Part shown: in pieces, positions 62,863 to 64,000 of the stretch
How the letters are laid out: every line of letters begins with the position of its first letter
Position numbering within the stretch: the stretch's first letter is position 1
Assembly: GCF_040954645.1 (NCBI RefSeq)
Contig: NC_092804.1
Location: 150,545,108 to 150,609,107, forward strand
Direction of reading: 5' to 3'
Origin: Diabrotica undecimpunctata
Lineage: Eukaryota > Arthropoda > Insecta > Coleoptera > Chrysomelidae
Length of the DNA: 64,000 nucleotides
The notes under the pieces: generated by a model
The model's input: the letters and a program-made list of their open reading frames with translations, nothing else
What the model was told of the DNA's origin: nothing
Databases searched by the model: none
Made by a program: the position numbers and the translations under genes

Positions 62863-63580
62863 TGATATAGTGGAGAATACGGACTCTCTCTTAACATCAA
62901 AAAAACCAAATTCATGAAAATTAGCAAGAACAACAATACAAACGAAATATTAACGGTAGGCGGCCAGCAGATTAAGAGAGTAAAAAGATATACTTACTTG
63001 AGAACGATATCATAGAAAATAACGATTATACTGCAGAAATAAGTGTCAGAATTGAAAAAGCACGTGCCAACTTCGTGTAAATGAAAAAAAAACTATGCAG
63101 CAAAGATCTGACATTGGCCCTCAGAATAAGGCTAATTAAATATTATGTACACAGTGTACTCTACTATGGAGCTAAATCATGGACATTAAACCGGAATACA
63201 ATAAATCGACTTGACGCGTTTGAAATGTTGACATTTAGAAGATTGTTAAGGATTCCATGGGTAGATAGAGTCACGAATACTGAAGTGTTAAGGAGAATAG
63301 GCAGAGAGAGGGAAATGGAAAATACAATAAAAGAAAGGAAATTGCAATATCTCGGACATGTGATGAGAGGCGAAAGATACAACATCTTGAGACTCATAAT
63401 TCAAGGAAAAGTAGAGGGTAGGAGAAGCGTAGGAAGAAGACGCGTTTCCTGGTTAAAGAACCTGAGAGAGTGGTTTGGTTGCAGCTCAAGGCAATTGTTC
63501 AGAGCAGCTGCCTCGAAGGTCAGAATAGCCATGATGATTGCCAATCTTCGTCGCGGAGATGGCACTTAAAGAAGAAGAAG
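62863..63580 (+). mobile_element. 5'-truncated RTE-like LINE inserted in the LOA-like LINE
   Basis: 718-bp plus-strand insertion bounded by the 11-bp duplication AATATCGTCTG and ending with a GAAGAAGAAG tail. It begins inside RT (YGLSLNIKKTKFMKISKNN) and covers only the C-terminal domain. Target-primed reverse transcription explains the 5' truncation. Confidence 0.88.
63081..63569 (+). pseudogene. RTE-like RT C-terminal domain
   Basis: 162-residue open frame in the truncated LINE: YYVHSVLYYGAKSWTLNRNT, RLDAFEMLTFRRLLRIPWVD, TNTEVLRRIGREREMENTIK, LQYLGHVMRGERYNILRLII and MMIANLRRGDGT at the end. It holds no RT active site and would have no activity alone. The frame is well preserved compared with the other RTE-like pieces, so this insertion is among the younger ones. 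Confidence 0.8.
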
Positions 63581-64000
63581 AATATCGTCTGCATAGGCTA
63601 TTGTGTGGAACTCGTTGCTGCTAAGTTGGTCAACCAGGGTGTCTAGAACTATGTTCCAGAGGAGTAGTGATAGCACCTCTTCCTCTAACCCCCCCGTAAC
63701 CATGCCTCTAATAGAAACGTCTTCTACATTTATGCTTATTGCTCTATTAGAGAGCATACTGAATATCCATTCGCTTAGAGCCGGGGGAACATTCCTGACG
63801 TTGAGCTGTTGGATGATGGTTGGGAATGTGGCTTTATCAAACGTTTTCTCAGTAATATTGAATATACCTAGGGTGGATTATTTATTGTTCAGCGATCTGT
63901 CAATTGTTCCCACTACATGATGCAGTGCAGAATCATTAGATCTTCCCGAAGAATATGCATGCTGATTTGGATGAAGTGGGTTATGGACTAGAACTTTATC

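Larger units (their letters stand above)
61250..64000 (-). pseudogene. LOA/R1-like LINE with RNase H, interrupted
   Basis: Minus-strand ORF2 of an RNase H-bearing LINE running off the right edge. From 5' to 3': TFDKATFPTIIQQLNVRNVP and SLLLWNIVLDTLVDQL before FHTIAYADDI (63757-63595); after an inserted LINE, GKFENTLCDSLQVALRLIET (about 62830-62740); VKYLGITLDKKLTWNFYLDG (62660-62585); MTCINIAGSMKTTPTAAMEL (about 62500); RNase H pieces CKDSRQALLTL and ILRWVKEHDRNNGSRIADQL (62110-61920); and the C-terminal FLTGHCQLSKYLHTLGLIDT with CRKCQREDETVEHVLCECPE. It is broken by the insertion, an inverted duplication and frameshifts. The clade is given from the C-terminal pattern and is tentative. Confidence 0.75.

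Overview
This window looks like intergenic DNA from an insect genome, built almost entirely of nested transposable elements. It is AT-rich, has long (TA)n tracts, and contains animal-type spliced transposases, insect-type LINEs of several clades, piggyBac, Tc1 and pogo elements, and two Gypsy elements. A beetle is a reasonable guess from the mix of families, but nothing in the sequence proves it. I found no convincing host protein gene, tRNA, rRNA or CRISPR array.

Layout, left to right. 1-4200: decayed RTE-like LINE pieces split by a piggyBac element (1056-4137) with a spliced transposase, whose intron holds another LINE fragment. 4825-5430: (TA)n tracts around an inverted repeat and a candidate hammerhead ribozyme. 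5434-11227: a very young Gypsy element on the minus strand with equal-length LTRs but with RT, RNase H and most of integrase deleted in frame. 12402-12969: a 171-bp-arm palindrome with a hammerhead-like core in each arm, set in (TA)n. 12970-25261: a second Gypsy element (minus strand), interrupted in pol by a pogo-like transposon (16813-20551) whose four-exon transposase ends in a PHD-type finger. 25268-28945: a DNA transposon with about 34-bp terminal inverted repeats and a long, apparently intact DUF7869-like protein; this is the best candidate for a poorly described mobile system. 29055-31050: a decayed LINE.

32411-36080: a Jockey-like LINE split by a CR1-like LINE. 36285-36720: a piggyBac fossil. 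38104-38403: a MITE. 39032-41770: an old copy of an I-clade LINE. 42040-42270: a Gypsy protease fossil. 43588-46866: a near full-length RTE-like LINE. 48573-55549: a long-TIR foldback element that has received a hairpin MITE and a full-length, very young I-clade LINE (49311-54713, poly(A), about 13-bp target duplication). 56340-57490: a piggyBac fossil next to a tyrosine-recombinase (Crypton-like) fossil. 58205-59698: a Tc1-like element with an altered catalytic residue. 61250-64000: a LINE with RNase H (LOA/R1-like) that carries an inverted duplication and an RTE fragment inserted at its RT active-site codons.

The genes do not form a pathway. They are independent selfish elements whose nesting gives a relative order of insertion. 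Two themes recur: (TA)n tracts flank or host many of the youngest insertions, and several elements keep signs of recent activity (equal LTRs, clean target duplications, long open frames).
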